64,000 bases of DNA from Chloroflexi bacterium 54-19 (lineage in GTDB: Bacteria; Chloroflexota; Chloroflexia; Chloroheliales; Chloroheliaceae), in contig MKTJ01000037.1 of assembly GCA_001898225.1 (NCBI GenBank), forward strand, positions 29,003 through 93,002, written 5' to 3'. Below the pieces are notes generated by a model, which made no database searches, was not told the DNA's origin, and saw only the letters and a list, made by a program, of their open reading frames with translations. This document shows positions 16,771 through 25,674 of the stretch, piece by piece. The stretch's first letter is position 1; each line of letters opens with the position of its first letter. The position numbers and the translations under genes were made by a program.

Positions 16771-17781
16771 CTAAGATACATATCCCTTTGTGACCTGTAG
16801 GAATATTTCTTCCAAGTTGGTCGGCTGCTCGGCGAAACCAAAGAGCGGCACGTTTTTCTCAACGAAGTAGCGTAACAACTGGTTGAGTTCGGCCTCGTTA
16901 CCCTCGACCTGGACTTCCCAATCGGTCAGGGGTTGGCTATCGAGAGGCCGCACCGCCTTCACGCCGGGCCCGTTCAAAAGAATCCCCCTCAAAACCTCAA
17001 CTTTTTCCGCTTTAATGGGCCGGATGCGCAGCTTTACAATCCGCATATGCTGGTTGAGCTTGCCCAGGATGTCGCTGACCTTGCCCGAAGCCAGGAGGGT
17101 GCCCCGCTCGATGATACCCACGTGCGAACACATCTCGGTAAGCTCGGTCAGGATATGCGACGAAATAATGATAGTCTTGCCCATGCGGCTCAACTCTTTG
17201 AGCAGTTCGCGCAATTCGACCCTGGCGCGAGGGTCGAGACCGCTGGCCGGTTCGTCGAGCAACAGCAGTTTGGGGTCGTGAATCAGGGTGCGGGCCAGGG
17301 CCAGGCGCTGGGTCATGCCTCGCGAAAGACCTTCTATATATGACTCCTTTTTGGCCGAGAGGTCGACCAGTTCGAGCAGGTCGTTTATCAGCCCGGCCCG
17401 GCGTTTTGGCTCGATAAAATAGGCCGCCGCGAAAAATTCCAGGTATTCCCGGCAGGTCATCTTGTCATAGATGCCGATAAAGTCTGGCATGTAACCTATG
17501 CATGCCCGCAGCGCGGCCAGGTTTTCCTGGTGGTGGTCGTTTATGCTGAGGCCGCAGACCCAGGCTTCACCGTCACTCGGTTCGAGCAGGGTCGCCAGCA
17601 TACGCATGGTGGTGGTCTTACCTGCGCCGTTTGGCCCGATAAAGCCATAAATCGCGCCCGGTTCGATTTCCAACGTTACGTCACGGACCGCCTCGAAAGA
17701 GCCGAAGGTCTTGGATAAATGGTCGGCCTTGACTGTGTAATCGGCGGTTTGCGATGGACTGGTTTCCTCTAAAGTTTCCAT
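16771..17781 (-). CDS. ABC transporter ATP-binding protein
   Basis: A 336-residue ATPase. Walker A GPNGAGKTTT is near residues 49-58, the signature LSRGMTQRLALAR near 150-162, and Walker B LLLLDEPASGLDP near 172-184, followed by the H-loop region SSHILTEL. The C-terminal 90 residues are the regulatory extension seen in ABC-2 exporters. It precedes its permease gene by 178 bases. The cluster with a permease and the large exported protein at 18950 recalls GldA/GldF/GldG systems. This is similarity of layout only. Confidence 0.93.
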   Translation of the reverse strand: METLEETSPSQTADYTVKADHLSKTFGSFEAVRDVTLEIEPGAIYGFIGPNGAGKTTTMRMLATLLEPSDGEAWVCGLSINDHHQENLAALRACIGYMPDFIGIYDKMTCREYLEFFAAAYFIEPKRRAGLINDLLELVDLSAKKESYIEGLSRGMTQRLALARTLIHDPKLLLLDEPASGLDPRARVELRELLKELSRMGKTIIISSHILTELTEMCSHVGIIERGTLLASGKVSDILGKLNQHMRIVKLRIRPIKAEKVEVLRGILLNGPGVKAVRPLDSQPLTDWEVQVEGNEAELNQLLRYFVEKNVPLFGFAEQPTNLEEIFLQVTKGYVS

Positions 17782-17841
17782 TTTTTTGTTTTCTACGGCT
17801 TATACTGCGTTATCTGGTTCCAGGTTCACTTAAGGTCTTTT

Positions 17842-17936
17842 ATATTGTCATTCCGTGGCTCTGCCACGGAATCTTCGGTCCGTTGGACAGCAGCACGGTC
17901 ATTTATTTGGAATCACGTTTCCTCGACTCTTCTGCC
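17842..17936. repeat. Dispersed palindromic repeat, copy A
   Basis: About 95 bases containing the perfect hairpin ATTCCGTGGC-TCT-GCCACGGAAT, then CGGTCCGTTGGACA and GGAATCACGTTTCCTCGAC. A related copy lies at 48314-48407. It has no coding capacity and lies between a phosphotransferase gene and the ABC ATPase gene. It resembles a miniature mobile or REP-like element. Confidence 0.55.
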
Positions 17937-17944
17937 TGAGAAAT

Positions 17945-18937
17945 CTAAGCTTTAAGCGTTTCAATAACCAGGCGAATATCTTCATAGGTCTGTTTTACGG
18001 CTTTATTGTGGTTAAGCCGGAATTGTTCCAACCGGATTGCACCTGTATAAAATCCCCGGTATACGAGCGTCCTGAATTGAACCTGTGCGGTCCTTTCCGG
18101 TAAGCCATATGTCTCCCAGAAAACCCCTTCTTCCGCATTGGCATTGCGTTCCAGGATAAAAATGGTCCAGTCCGCCAGCGGGTCGCCCCAGGAAGCCCTA
18201 TCGTTATCAATTATTCCAACGATTTTTGGTTCTTCCAAATTACGGTCTACCAGGATATTAACAAGCCATAAATCCCCGTGTAGCAAAGCCGATTGGGTGA
18301 TTTCATCGAGAATAGCAGCGCGTTTCTGGGCAATAGCCAGAACCTCTCTTAAGTCGTCCGTAGCCAATCCTGTGCTATCAAGGTCGTCTATCAAACTTGT
18401 GAACCAATTGCTGACGGTCGCACTCCACGAAGGAAACACACCACCGAGAAAGGGATTGCCAAAAACCTCGCCTTTTACGTTATGGATATGCCTGGTGATA
18501 GTCCCCAGTTGTCGCCACAGGGCCCTTTTCTCGTCGGGCTTCAGCTCATCTTTTATTTGCGACCATTGTTCACCCTCAATATAGCTCTGAAACAGGTAAT
18601 CCCGGTCTATTAGCTGGTGAGTAAAATCGGCCAGAATAATTTTGGGCAACAATGGCGCGATAGGCGCGAAAAAAGGGAGCGTGGCGTACTCATTCCGCAT
18701 CAGGTTCCGGCCGCTCTTTCCTAAACGCGAATCGGGAGGGCTTACCCTTAAAATCACCGGGAGAGAATTCTCAAACTGGATATGGTAGGTATTATTGTAA
18801 AGCCCGCCTCCAAGCTCTTTTACCGACTTGATACGACATTCTTCCCCAAAAGCTCTCTGGCAAAGTTTTATGATTTCTCCGAGCGCAACCGGTTGTTGGA
18901 TAGTGTCTACAGGTCGGTTGATAGTTGTAAATTCCAT
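17945..18937 (-). CDS. Aminoglycoside phosphotransferase-like kinase
   Basis: A 330-residue protein of the APH/choline-kinase fold. The catalytic loop HGDLWLVN is near residues 217-224 and the metal-binding GIIDNDRASWGDP near 237-249. A glycine-rich nucleotide loop, KELGGGLYNNTYHI, is near residues 40-53. These enzymes phosphorylate small hydroxyl compounds or, rarely, antibiotics; nothing here identifies the substrate. It is unlike its envelope neighbours and may simply be inserted in the block. A second, distant APH-fold gene lies at 41092. Confidence 0.85.
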   Translation of the reverse strand: MEFTTINRPVDTIQQPVALGEIIKLCQRAFGEECRIKSVKELGGGLYNNTYHIQFENSLPVILRVSPPDSRLGKSGRNLMRNEYATLPFFAPIAPLLPKIILADFTHQLIDRDYLFQSYIEGEQWSQIKDELKPDEKRALWRQLGTITRHIHNVKGEVFGNPFLGGVFPSWSATVSNWFTSLIDDLDSTGLATDDLREVLAIAQKRAAILDEITQSALLHGDLWLVNILVDRNLEEPKIVGIIDNDRASWGDPLADWTIFILERNANAEEGVFWETYGLPERTAQVQFRTLVYRGFYTGAIRLEQFRLNHNKAVKQTYEDIRLVIETLKA

Positions 18938-18949
18938 CTACCGGTATTC

Positions 18950-21172
18950 CTATGTTAAAACCAGCGGTTCGAAAAGCAGGGTCAAATCGTTGCCGCTGGC
19001 CGGGTGGTTCCCCAGTTGGAGCGGGAAATTGTTCGAGGCGCGCTGCCAGGCCACGATATAAACCCGGTTGGGGTCTTTCGGCAAAGCCTCGCCGTCATTA
19101 CCCAGCAGACTCGCGACCGCCACCGCCTTGTGGTTCTGGTAGACCTGCGGGTCGGTACCCTGAATCGAGTTGTAAGGATTGCTGACAGTGTAGTCTATCC
19201 CTGCCAGGGCCGAAGCCAGGTTATCGAACTTGACGATAGCCATGTTTTTGTCGAGGGTAATCTTTTCCCCGGCTTTCAACAGAGGAACCTGGTAAATCGT
19301 ACCCTCCGCTTTCCAGACGCTTATATCCACCCAGTCCTGGCCGGTCTGGTTTTCGATGGTGCCGGTCAGGTCGTTACCCGCCCCGGTCGCCAGTTGCGCC
19401 ACGATACCGCCACTAAGAGTTGCGCTGGAACTGCTTTCGAAAGCGAAACTGCGCTGGTCGTCCTGCCCCATCAACACGTTACCGTAACCGCCGCCCGGCC
19501 CTTGCTGAATAGTGGCGAAATCAGGGGCCAGGTTGACGTTGCCGCGGGCGGTCAGGTTGTTGGTGCGGTAACGGGCTAACGGGGTGGACTCGGCCTGAGC
19601 GTTCACATTCAACAGCAAATCGTCTATCCGTTTGCTCGAATAAATCGTACCGACGCTGCTGGTCCCGCCCACCAGGTTGCCCTGGGCGTCCTGGCCGAGT
19701 GTAATTATTGAAAGGCGGCTCAAGACGAGCGGCTCGCCGCTGGTGACGAGCCCGGCAACATAGAATCCTGCTGTCAGGGTGAGGGCTATCACGGGCGCGG
19801 CCACCCAACCCCATTCCCGTTTATCCATTCTCTTGAGGACGAAATAACAGAGCGGCCCCAGCACGAAAACATAAATAACGAGAATAGCCGCAATAACCGC
19901 TACATCGGGCAGGGTGGAAATTTTGGTGTTGGGGTTAAGCTGGTTGGTCCAGGGCCGGTAGAGGTCGGATGGCTGGCGCAACCCGGCCAGGTAGGCGGCG
20001 TGCGGCTCGAAGTCTTTCAGAGCCAGCGCCATGAAGCCGACCAGGGTTGAACTCGGCAACACCCGTAGCTCGGTCGCGGAAAACCAGCTCACACCCAGGC
20101 CGAACGCTTTACTGGCTAGAAACGGTTTGCTATCGAGAGTCAGGGCGGCGGTCGCGCCCGGCAGGAGCGTGCTATCGGCTACAAGCAGTGAAGCCGGGAC
20201 CGTCGTTTCGGTCGTAAGTTTGCGGAGGTCCGCCGGAAAAGGTTTGTTTTGAGGTGGACCCCCGGCCTTGACCGGCAGGAAAGCGTCTAAAAATCCGCCC
20301 CGCCGCAGGCTGCTATCCCCGGCCAGCAAAAGAAACCTGCCCTGGGCTAACCAGGCCGCCGCCGCATTATTGAGGCTGTCCTGGTTCAGGTTCTGGTCGT
20401 TCAGGGTGATGTTCGAAAGGTCGGTAAGCACCAGACCGCCCAGGCTGTCCCACCCGCTGGGGTCGGGCGGCAAATCGGTTGGCGTCAGGTGAGCCACCCG
20501 GATGGCCGGGACGCTGGTAGGTGGCTTGGCGCTGCTGCCGTTGTAACCGGGATTGTAAAAAATGCTCCCCTTATTAAAGGGCTGGGTCATACGGCGACCG
20601 CTCAGGACCGCCAGGGCATTGTTATCGTCACTGACCACGCCGATTAATAGCTCGGTCTGGTCGAGAGGGCGCACCGCCAGGTCCTGCTCGTTGACGACCG
20701 TGCCGTCTTTAGCGGTCAGGCGCAACTGCACTTCCACGATATTGCGGGTGCCGGTCGGCAGGTAAAGCCAGGCCTGGCGGTTGGAAGGGGGCACCAACTG
20801 GACCGCCCGCCGGTAAACGGTCGAGCCATCATCGAAATTCGAGAAAGAGGCTTCGACCCAACCCTCGAAGTTCGGGTTGCCATCGGCCAGGCTCAGATCA
20901 ATTTGCAAAGGCAGCCAGCTATTCAGGCGGTAGGAGCCATCGAACCCGGCTTTGGCCTGGACCTGGGGGCCTTTGGCGGCGGAAACTACTTCGTTAGCGG
21001 GAGCGGCTTTGGCCGGGTTCGCCGGTAGTATTAACCCGACAGCAAAGAGTCCCCCCGCCAGCAAAAGCTCGGCGGCCAAGAGGGTTACAGCCGGAAAGAA
21101 GCGGACCGCCGGTTTTACGCGAAGGCCCCTAAAAAATCGGGATAAGGGTATAAAAAAAAGGAAAATAGCCAT
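18950..21172 (-). CDS. Large exported membrane protein (GldG-like context)
   Basis: A 740-residue protein. It starts with a signal or anchor sequence (two hydrophobic stretches, about 3-12 and 27-52), then about 350 residues outside the membrane with beta-rich segments. An amidotransferase-like Rossmann segment follows (GLVLTDLSNITL and WLAQGRFLLLAGD at about 240-290). Two membrane helices lie near 430-448 and 458-478 with the basic link KRMDKREWGW. A second soluble C-terminal domain completes it. No catalytic motif is visible. It lies upstream of the ABC transporter genes and resembles the auxiliary subunits of ABC-2 exporters by layout. Confidence 0.65.
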   Translation of the reverse strand: MAIFLFFIPLSRFFRGLRVKPAVRFFPAVTLLAAELLLAGGLFAVGLILPANPAKAAPANEVVSAAKGPQVQAKAGFDGSYRLNSWLPLQIDLSLADGNPNFEGWVEASFSNFDDGSTVYRRAVQLVPPSNRQAWLYLPTGTRNIVEVQLRLTAKDGTVVNEQDLAVRPLDQTELLIGVVSDDNNALAVLSGRRMTQPFNKGSIFYNPGYNGSSAKPPTSVPAIRVAHLTPTDLPPDPSGWDSLGGLVLTDLSNITLNDQNLNQDSLNNAAAAWLAQGRFLLLAGDSSLRRGGFLDAFLPVKAGGPPQNKPFPADLRKLTTETTVPASLLVADSTLLPGATAALTLDSKPFLASKAFGLGVSWFSATELRVLPSSTLVGFMALALKDFEPHAAYLAGLRQPSDLYRPWTNQLNPNTKISTLPDVAVIAAILVIYVFVLGPLCYFVLKRMDKREWGWVAAPVIALTLTAGFYVAGLVTSGEPLVLSRLSIITLGQDAQGNLVGGTSSVGTIYSSKRIDDLLLNVNAQAESTPLARYRTNNLTARGNVNLAPDFATIQQGPGGGYGNVLMGQDDQRSFAFESSSSATLSGGIVAQLATGAGNDLTGTIENQTGQDWVDISVWKAEGTIYQVPLLKAGEKITLDKNMAIVKFDNLASALAGIDYTVSNPYNSIQGTDPQVYQNHKAVAVASLLGNDGEALPKDPNRVYIVAWQRASNNFPLQLGNHPASGNDLTLLFEPLVLT

Positions 21173-21175
21173 AAA

Positions 21176-22768
21176 TTAAATCCGGCGTCCGGGGTTCGGG
21201 TAGTAGGGGCCGTCCCCGTCTCCTTCCGGGCTTACTTCATTATTTTCGGGCGGGTTGATTAAAACGTCCCGGTAAGAGGCAAAGAAATCGGCGTAAAGCC
21301 GGTCCTGGCGTTCCTCGTCAAAGAATTTCAGGATTTCCTTCCGCCGCGACACCTCGTCCTCGATAAGTTCCGGCTTGGGTACGCGTTCGAAGGTGATAGA
21401 CGGCCCGCCGACAGTCGTTATCCTGACCGTACCATAATCGAGAATATTGGCAATCAGGCCGTTTTTCTCAAACTGGACATCCTGGACATTGCGTATATCA
21501 ATCACGCCGACAGTTTCATCCAGGCCGAAAGGTAATCTTATTATATCGAAAACTTTTTCCTCGCCGATAATATACCGGTCGTTGTGCCAGTTCTCATACT
21601 TATACCAGATTGTCGTACAGATTGCGATAAACGCCGCGACAAATCCCACCGAGCCGATAAAATTTACAAAAGAAATATTAAAGCTGTAGAGGATAGGCAG
21701 CCCGAAAATGCCGAACAGGATGAGCGTGCATAACAGGAAAACCCAACCGCTGATTTTGTTAAAAAGCACCCAGGGGTGAGTATGCCAGGTGATTTGTTTC
21801 TTGCGGCGGTCCCGGATAGGCCCGAACGGGAAAGTGCGCTGGAACCAGTTGGGTTCTTCGATAACGTCAATTTCGCGGGCTTCTTCTTCCTCGTTCCAGT
21901 TTATCAGTTCGGTCCCCCAGATACGGTTTTCTAGATAGTTGCGCATTCTTTCTTTGCGGAAATTGCTCCGGTACATAAAGTAGTTCTTGCGCAGGATGTC
22001 CCACTCCATGCGGACCCCTTCCGGGTCGTGCAGGTGTTTGAATTCAATCTGGCTGCGCCCGGTACTGGTGACCGTCACAGTCCCGATTTTGAAGACAAAC
22101 TCAATCAGCCCCCGCCCGGTTTCTATCCGCACCTCGGTTATTTTATCGAGCGGAATTTCGATTTTGGCTTTATTAAAGAAGGTCGTGTTTTCAATCTGGA
22201 TAAAACGGCGGTCGGTAATAATCAGGTAGTCGTTGGCCCAATCGTTGATGTACCAGGCCCACAGCGCCAGGTCAACCAGCAGGAGCGGTGTGGCGACAAA
22301 GAACAGAAACGGCACGTATAGCAGGGCTACCCCTATCAGAATCAGGATCAGTGGGAGCAGAAGCCAGGCCGGTTGGCTGATTAAAAGGATATGCACCGGG
22401 TGGCGGCGCCGGACATCGCGGATAATTTCGTCGCTGAACCAGTCGGGCATCAGCTTACGCCATTTTATTTGCTGCTCGTCAAACTGGCCCCGGTCCTGCA
22501 CTTTCGTGCCCTGGGATTGCTCAACCTTACGGCGGTAATTGTCGAGCGGGGTATCGTAAACCCATTTATCGGGCGTGCGGCTGCGGACTCGGCGGTGACC
22601 GGGCCTATCCTTATGCGAGTGAGTTTGATTGGATTGGGTGGGTTGTGAAGACCTGGAATAAATCTCGGTGGCTTGCGTCGGAAGGGCGGACCGCCGGAAA
22701 TCGGTAGTCCGTCCCTCTAAATCTTTCTTGCGGCGGTAGTCGAACAGGTTCATGGCAGCGCCTGTCAC
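21176..22768 (-). CDS. PH-domain (YdbS/YdbT-like) membrane protein
   Basis: A 530-residue protein with a hydrophilic N-terminus (1-125) and two copies of a helix-pair plus bacterial PH-like unit. The first has helices about 130-175 followed by NDYLIITDRRFIQIENTTFF, and the second has helices about 335-395 followed by NDRYIIGEEKVFDIIRLPFG. The (N)D-Y/R-Y-I-I pattern after a membrane hairpin is typical of the bPH2 family. Function is unknown in most members; it may sense or organise the membrane. It stops 4 bases before the 18950-21172 start, so the two are co-transcribed. Confidence 0.75.
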   Translation of the reverse strand: MTGAAMNLFDYRRKKDLEGRTTDFRRSALPTQATEIYSRSSQPTQSNQTHSHKDRPGHRRVRSRTPDKWVYDTPLDNYRRKVEQSQGTKVQDRGQFDEQQIKWRKLMPDWFSDEIIRDVRRRHPVHILLISQPAWLLLPLILILIGVALLYVPFLFFVATPLLLVDLALWAWYINDWANDYLIITDRRFIQIENTTFFNKAKIEIPLDKITEVRIETGRGLIEFVFKIGTVTVTSTGRSQIEFKHLHDPEGVRMEWDILRKNYFMYRSNFRKERMRNYLENRIWGTELINWNEEEEAREIDVIEEPNWFQRTFPFGPIRDRRKKQITWHTHPWVLFNKISGWVFLLCTLILFGIFGLPILYSFNISFVNFIGSVGFVAAFIAICTTIWYKYENWHNDRYIIGEEKVFDIIRLPFGLDETVGVIDIRNVQDVQFEKNGLIANILDYGTVRITTVGGPSITFERVPKPELIEDEVSRRKEILKFFDEERQDRLYADFFASYRDVLINPPENNEVSPEGDGDGPYYPNPGRRI

Positions 22769-22799
22769 TTAACCAGGGTGTAACCCTCTGTCGGGAGGT

Positions 22800-23507
22800 T
22801 TAGCTGGAAGGTTGAACGACCTTGACCGGCTTCTCCTCATTCGGCGGCAACGGCTCGACCGGTTGAGGTGAGGACGGCGGGGCCGGAGGCCGCTCGCTGA
22901 ATAGATAAGCGGCGTCCTTCATATAGAGGAACCCGGAATAGATGGTCAGGAAGACCATAATGTAGACCAGCGGCCAGGCCAGCAAAAAGAACCATTTGAA
23001 CGGCTGAAAATCGCCGGTCAGCACCCAGTCGTTAAGACCTTTGAGAACGCCGTTGGGCCTCATGGCGGCATCGGCCCAGACAATCAGCCAGGTCAGCGAT
23101 ACCCCGGTCATGACGGTCTTGCGTTTGCCCCACTTGCCCGCCGGGATGACTACCCCCGCCGAGGCGGCATAAGTCCTGACCCCGGTGATGAGAAATTCCC
23201 GGCCCAATATGAGGGCGACCAGCCAGCTTGAGATTATACGCATCTCAATCATGGCGACCAGTACGCCCGCCGTAAAGAGTTTGTCGGCGGTCAGGTCGAG
23301 AAAGATACCGAGGTTGGAGACTTTTTTCTGCCGCCGGGCGAAATAGCCGTCCAGCACGTCGGTAATTTCGGCGACCGCAAAGAGTATCGCGGCAATAAGA
23401 TAGGAAGGTGCCCAGTCGTTGAGCATCAGCAGGCCCATCACTAACGGTGTTGATAAAATCCGGGACCAGCTTAACAGGTTGGCTATTTGCAAATTTGCTT
23501 TTAGCAC
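22800..23507 (-). CDS. pgsA: CDP-diacylglycerol-glycerol-3-phosphate 3-phosphatidyltransferase
   Basis: A 235-residue membrane enzyme that makes phosphatidylglycerol phosphate. It carries the complete CDP-alcohol phosphotransferase motif: D50-x2-D53-G54-x2-A57-R58-x8-G67-x3-D71-x3-D75. About five helices are visible. The C-terminal 35 residues are Pro/Glu-rich and dispensable-looking. It lies 8 bases after rimO, and the order rodZ, yajQ, rimO, pgsA resembles the rodZ-pgsA clusters of other bacteria. Confidence 0.93.
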   Translation of the reverse strand: MLKANLQIANLLSWSRILSTPLVMGLLMLNDWAPSYLIAAILFAVAEITDVLDGYFARRQKKVSNLGIFLDLTADKLFTAGVLVAMIEMRIISSWLVALILGREFLITGVRTYAASAGVVIPAGKWGKRKTVMTGVSLTWLIVWADAAMRPNGVLKGLNDWVLTGDFQPFKWFFLLAWPLVYIMVFLTIYSGFLYMKDAAYLFSERPPAPPSSPQPVEPLPPNEEKPVKVVQPSS

Positions 23508-23515
23508 TTTAAATC

Positions 23516-24925
23516 CTAACTTATTAATTTACCCCACAAATCGTACTCGGTCGCATCGGTGATTTTGACCCGCGCGGTGTAGGGACGCGTCCCTTCGGGG
23601 AAACCGGCTCGCAGGGAACGCGGTTCGATAAAGACCAGGCCGTCCACTTCGGGAGCGCTCCGGTAACTCCGCCCGACCCAGATTTCTCGGCTGTCGCGGG
23701 GGCTGTAATCAACCGTACCGCTCCCTTCTACAATAACATCTAATTCCCTGCCAATCAAGCTTTGCTGCTTTTTCAGGGAGATTTCCTGTTGCAAAGCCAT
23801 CAGGCGGTCATAGCGTTCTTGCTTGATTTCTTCGGGGACGGGGTTTTCCTGCTGGGCCGCCGGGCTGCTGGCCTGGGGCGAAAACTTGAACGCGCCGACA
23901 TTGTCGAACTGCATTTCGCCGATGAAATCGAGCAGGTACTGGAATTCTTCCTCGGTCTCGCCGGGGTAGCCGACAATAAAGGTCGTGCGGATAGCGATGT
24001 CCGGCATAGCCGCCCGCAACCTTTCGATAGTGCCGTAGGTCTCGGACTGGTCGCTGGGGCGGCGCATCCGGCGCAGGACCGCTTTGTGGGCGTGCTGCAA
24101 CGGCATATCTATATAGTGGGCCATCTGCGGCAGGCTTGCCATCGTCTCGACCAGGGCCGGGGATACAAAACGGGGATAAGCATACATCAAGCGAAACCAC
24201 ATCACTTCGGGCGCGGTCTCGGCCATCTGTTTGAGCAGAGTCGCCGTCCCGGTATTGTCGCGGACGCCCAGGTCGCGACCGTAGAAAGTGGTATCCTGCC
24301 CGACGAGGACGATTTCCTTGACGCCGCTATCGGCCAGTTGGCGCACCTCCCGCAAGATATGTTCGGTCGGGCGGCTGACGTGTTTGCCCTTCATCTGCGG
24401 AATGATGCAGAAGGCGCACCCGGCGTCACAACCGTCCGAAATCTTCAGATAGGAGGTCGGACCCTGTTTCTTCTTGCGACGCAGCAGCCCATAAGTGACC
24501 CGGTTGGCGGCCCCGTTATCAATCTCGATACCGAGGTCGGTCAGCATCGGCCCGAAGCTATCCCACTTGAGCGCACCGACCACGCCATCCACCCCCGGCA
24601 CTTCGGTCTGAATCATGTCGGCGGCCCGGCTGGCTAAACACCCGGCGGCAATCAGGGCCTGCCCCGGTTGCTTGCTATCGGCCAGGTCTTGCAGGGCGTC
24701 GAGCGATTGGCGGGTGGCCGAGTCGATAAAGCCGCACGTGTTGACGATTAACAACTGGGCGCGCTCCGGTTTGAGGGTTTCGCGCAGACCGTAACCGGTC
24801 AACAACTGGCCGATGGCCTCGCTATCAACCGTGTTTTTATCGCAACCGAGGGTCAACAGGTAAAAGGACTTGTTGTCCAGGTGCGGTCGACGGGCTGGAA
24901 TGTTTAACTTGATGTTGCTTTTCAT
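23516..24925 (-). CDS. rimO: Ribosomal protein S12 methylthiotransferase RimO
   Basis: A 469-residue radical SAM enzyme that adds a methylthio group to an Asp of ribosomal protein S12. The N-terminal cluster cysteines are Cys28 (TLGCDKN), Cys64 (NTCGF) and Cys96 (AGCLA). The radical SAM motif is C166-x3-C170-x2-C173 (CDAGCAFC). A C-terminal TRAM-type domain covers about 390-469. RimO rather than MiaB is favoured by SDGCDAGCAFCIIPQMKG, by the NTVDSE motif, and by the pgsA neighbour. Its target S12 is encoded in this window at 60146, with the Asp preserved. Confidence 0.9.
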   Translation of the reverse strand: MKSNIKLNIPARRPHLDNKSFYLLTLGCDKNTVDSEAIGQLLTGYGLRETLKPERAQLLIVNTCGFIDSATRQSLDALQDLADSKQPGQALIAAGCLASRAADMIQTEVPGVDGVVGALKWDSFGPMLTDLGIEIDNGAANRVTYGLLRRKKKQGPTSYLKISDGCDAGCAFCIIPQMKGKHVSRPTEHILREVRQLADSGVKEIVLVGQDTTFYGRDLGVRDNTGTATLLKQMAETAPEVMWFRLMYAYPRFVSPALVETMASLPQMAHYIDMPLQHAHKAVLRRMRRPSDQSETYGTIERLRAAMPDIAIRTTFIVGYPGETEEEFQYLLDFIGEMQFDNVGAFKFSPQASSPAAQQENPVPEEIKQERYDRLMALQQEISLKKQQSLIGRELDVIVEGSGTVDYSPRDSREIWVGRSYRSAPEVDGLVFIEPRSLRAGFPEGTRPYTARVKITDATEYDLWGKLIS

Positions 24926-24937
24926 AAATCCTTAAAA

Positions 24938-25090
24938 CATTGAACGTTGAACGAAACAACGTTGAACGTAATTTGTATAAAATATGGCGTTCTGACCGTA
25001 AAATGTATTATTTGGTTTTTCACCTGTTACGGCGTGTAATGCAAATACGTTCAACGCACCCTTTAAGGTGAACGTTTTACGTTTAACGAT
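24938..25090. repeat. CGTTSAACG intergenic repeat, copy 3
   Basis: Left arm TGAACGTTGAACG plus CGTTGAACG at 24940-24969. Right arm CGTTCAACG at 25049-25057 and CGTTTTACGTTTAACG at 25074-25089. The right end runs into the yajQ stop codon. It fills the gap between yajQ and rimO. Confidence 0.6.
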
Positions 25091-25580
25091 AGTTCGTAAA
25101 CTGCAAGGCCACCGGGTAATCCTTACCCTTTAGCATATTGATAATCTGTTGCAGTTCGTCTTTGCTCTTGCTGGTCACGCGCAGGGCGTCCCCCTGGATC
25201 TGGGACTGGGCATTTTTAAAGGTATCGCGGATTTGTTTGCTCATCTGCTTGGCTAAATCCTGGTTCAACCCCTTTTTGAGTTTGATAACCTGGCGTACCC
25301 GCCCGCTCGCTGCCGGTTCGACCTTCTGGGCGTCCAGAATTTTGAGCGACAGGTTGCGTTTGACGATTTTGGTATTGAGTAAGTCGATAACCTGTCCCAG
25401 GACAAATTCGTTCTCGGTATTGATGACAATCTGGTCCGCCTCAAGGTCAATTTCGGTCTTGGTATCCTTGAGGTCGAAGCGGGTCGTCACCTCGCGTTTG
25501 GCCTGGTCCACCGCGTTGACCAGTTCCTGGCGGTCAAAGTCCGAAACTACATCGAAAGAAAAAGTCGAAGCCATTTTCAC
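25083..25580 (-). CDS. YajQ-family nucleotide-binding protein
   Basis: A 165-residue protein matching YajQ/UPF0234 over its whole length. It starts with STFSFDVVSDFDRQELVNA (residues 4-22), contains TRFDLKDTKTEID (34-46) and KQIRDTFKNAQSQIQGDALRV (about 131-151), and ends with TNYR. Family members bind cyclic di-GMP or nucleic acid, and in some bacteria act as effectors. I cannot tell which applies. It is flanked by the rodZ terminator upstream and by the repeat element downstream. Confidence 0.9.
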   Translation of the reverse strand: MKMASTFSFDVVSDFDRQELVNAVDQAKREVTTRFDLKDTKTEIDLEADQIVINTENEFVLGQVIDLLNTKIVKRNLSLKILDAQKVEPAASGRVRQVIKLKKGLNQDLAKQMSKQIRDTFKNAQSQIQGDALRVTSKSKDELQQIINMLKGKDYPVALQFTNYR

Positions 25581-25605
25581 CTCACTTAAACGCTTCTGCT
25601 AAAAA

Positions 25606-25641
25606 AGCGGGCCGAGTGGGACTCGCCCGCCCTGGCCCGCT
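25606..25641 (-). terminator. Intrinsic terminator after rodZ-like gene
   Basis: The stem AGCGGGCC / GGCCCGCT is followed, in leftward reading, by a T run. It lies about 35 bases past the stop of the RodZ-like gene and before yajQ. Confidence 0.8.
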
Positions 25642-25674
25642 ATTATAATCTTTTCAACGCTTTAAATCTACGTC

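Noticed and set aside
23762..24637. 291-codon rightward ORF opposite rimO
   Set aside because: Antisense to rimO, which carries all cysteine motifs in the correct frame.
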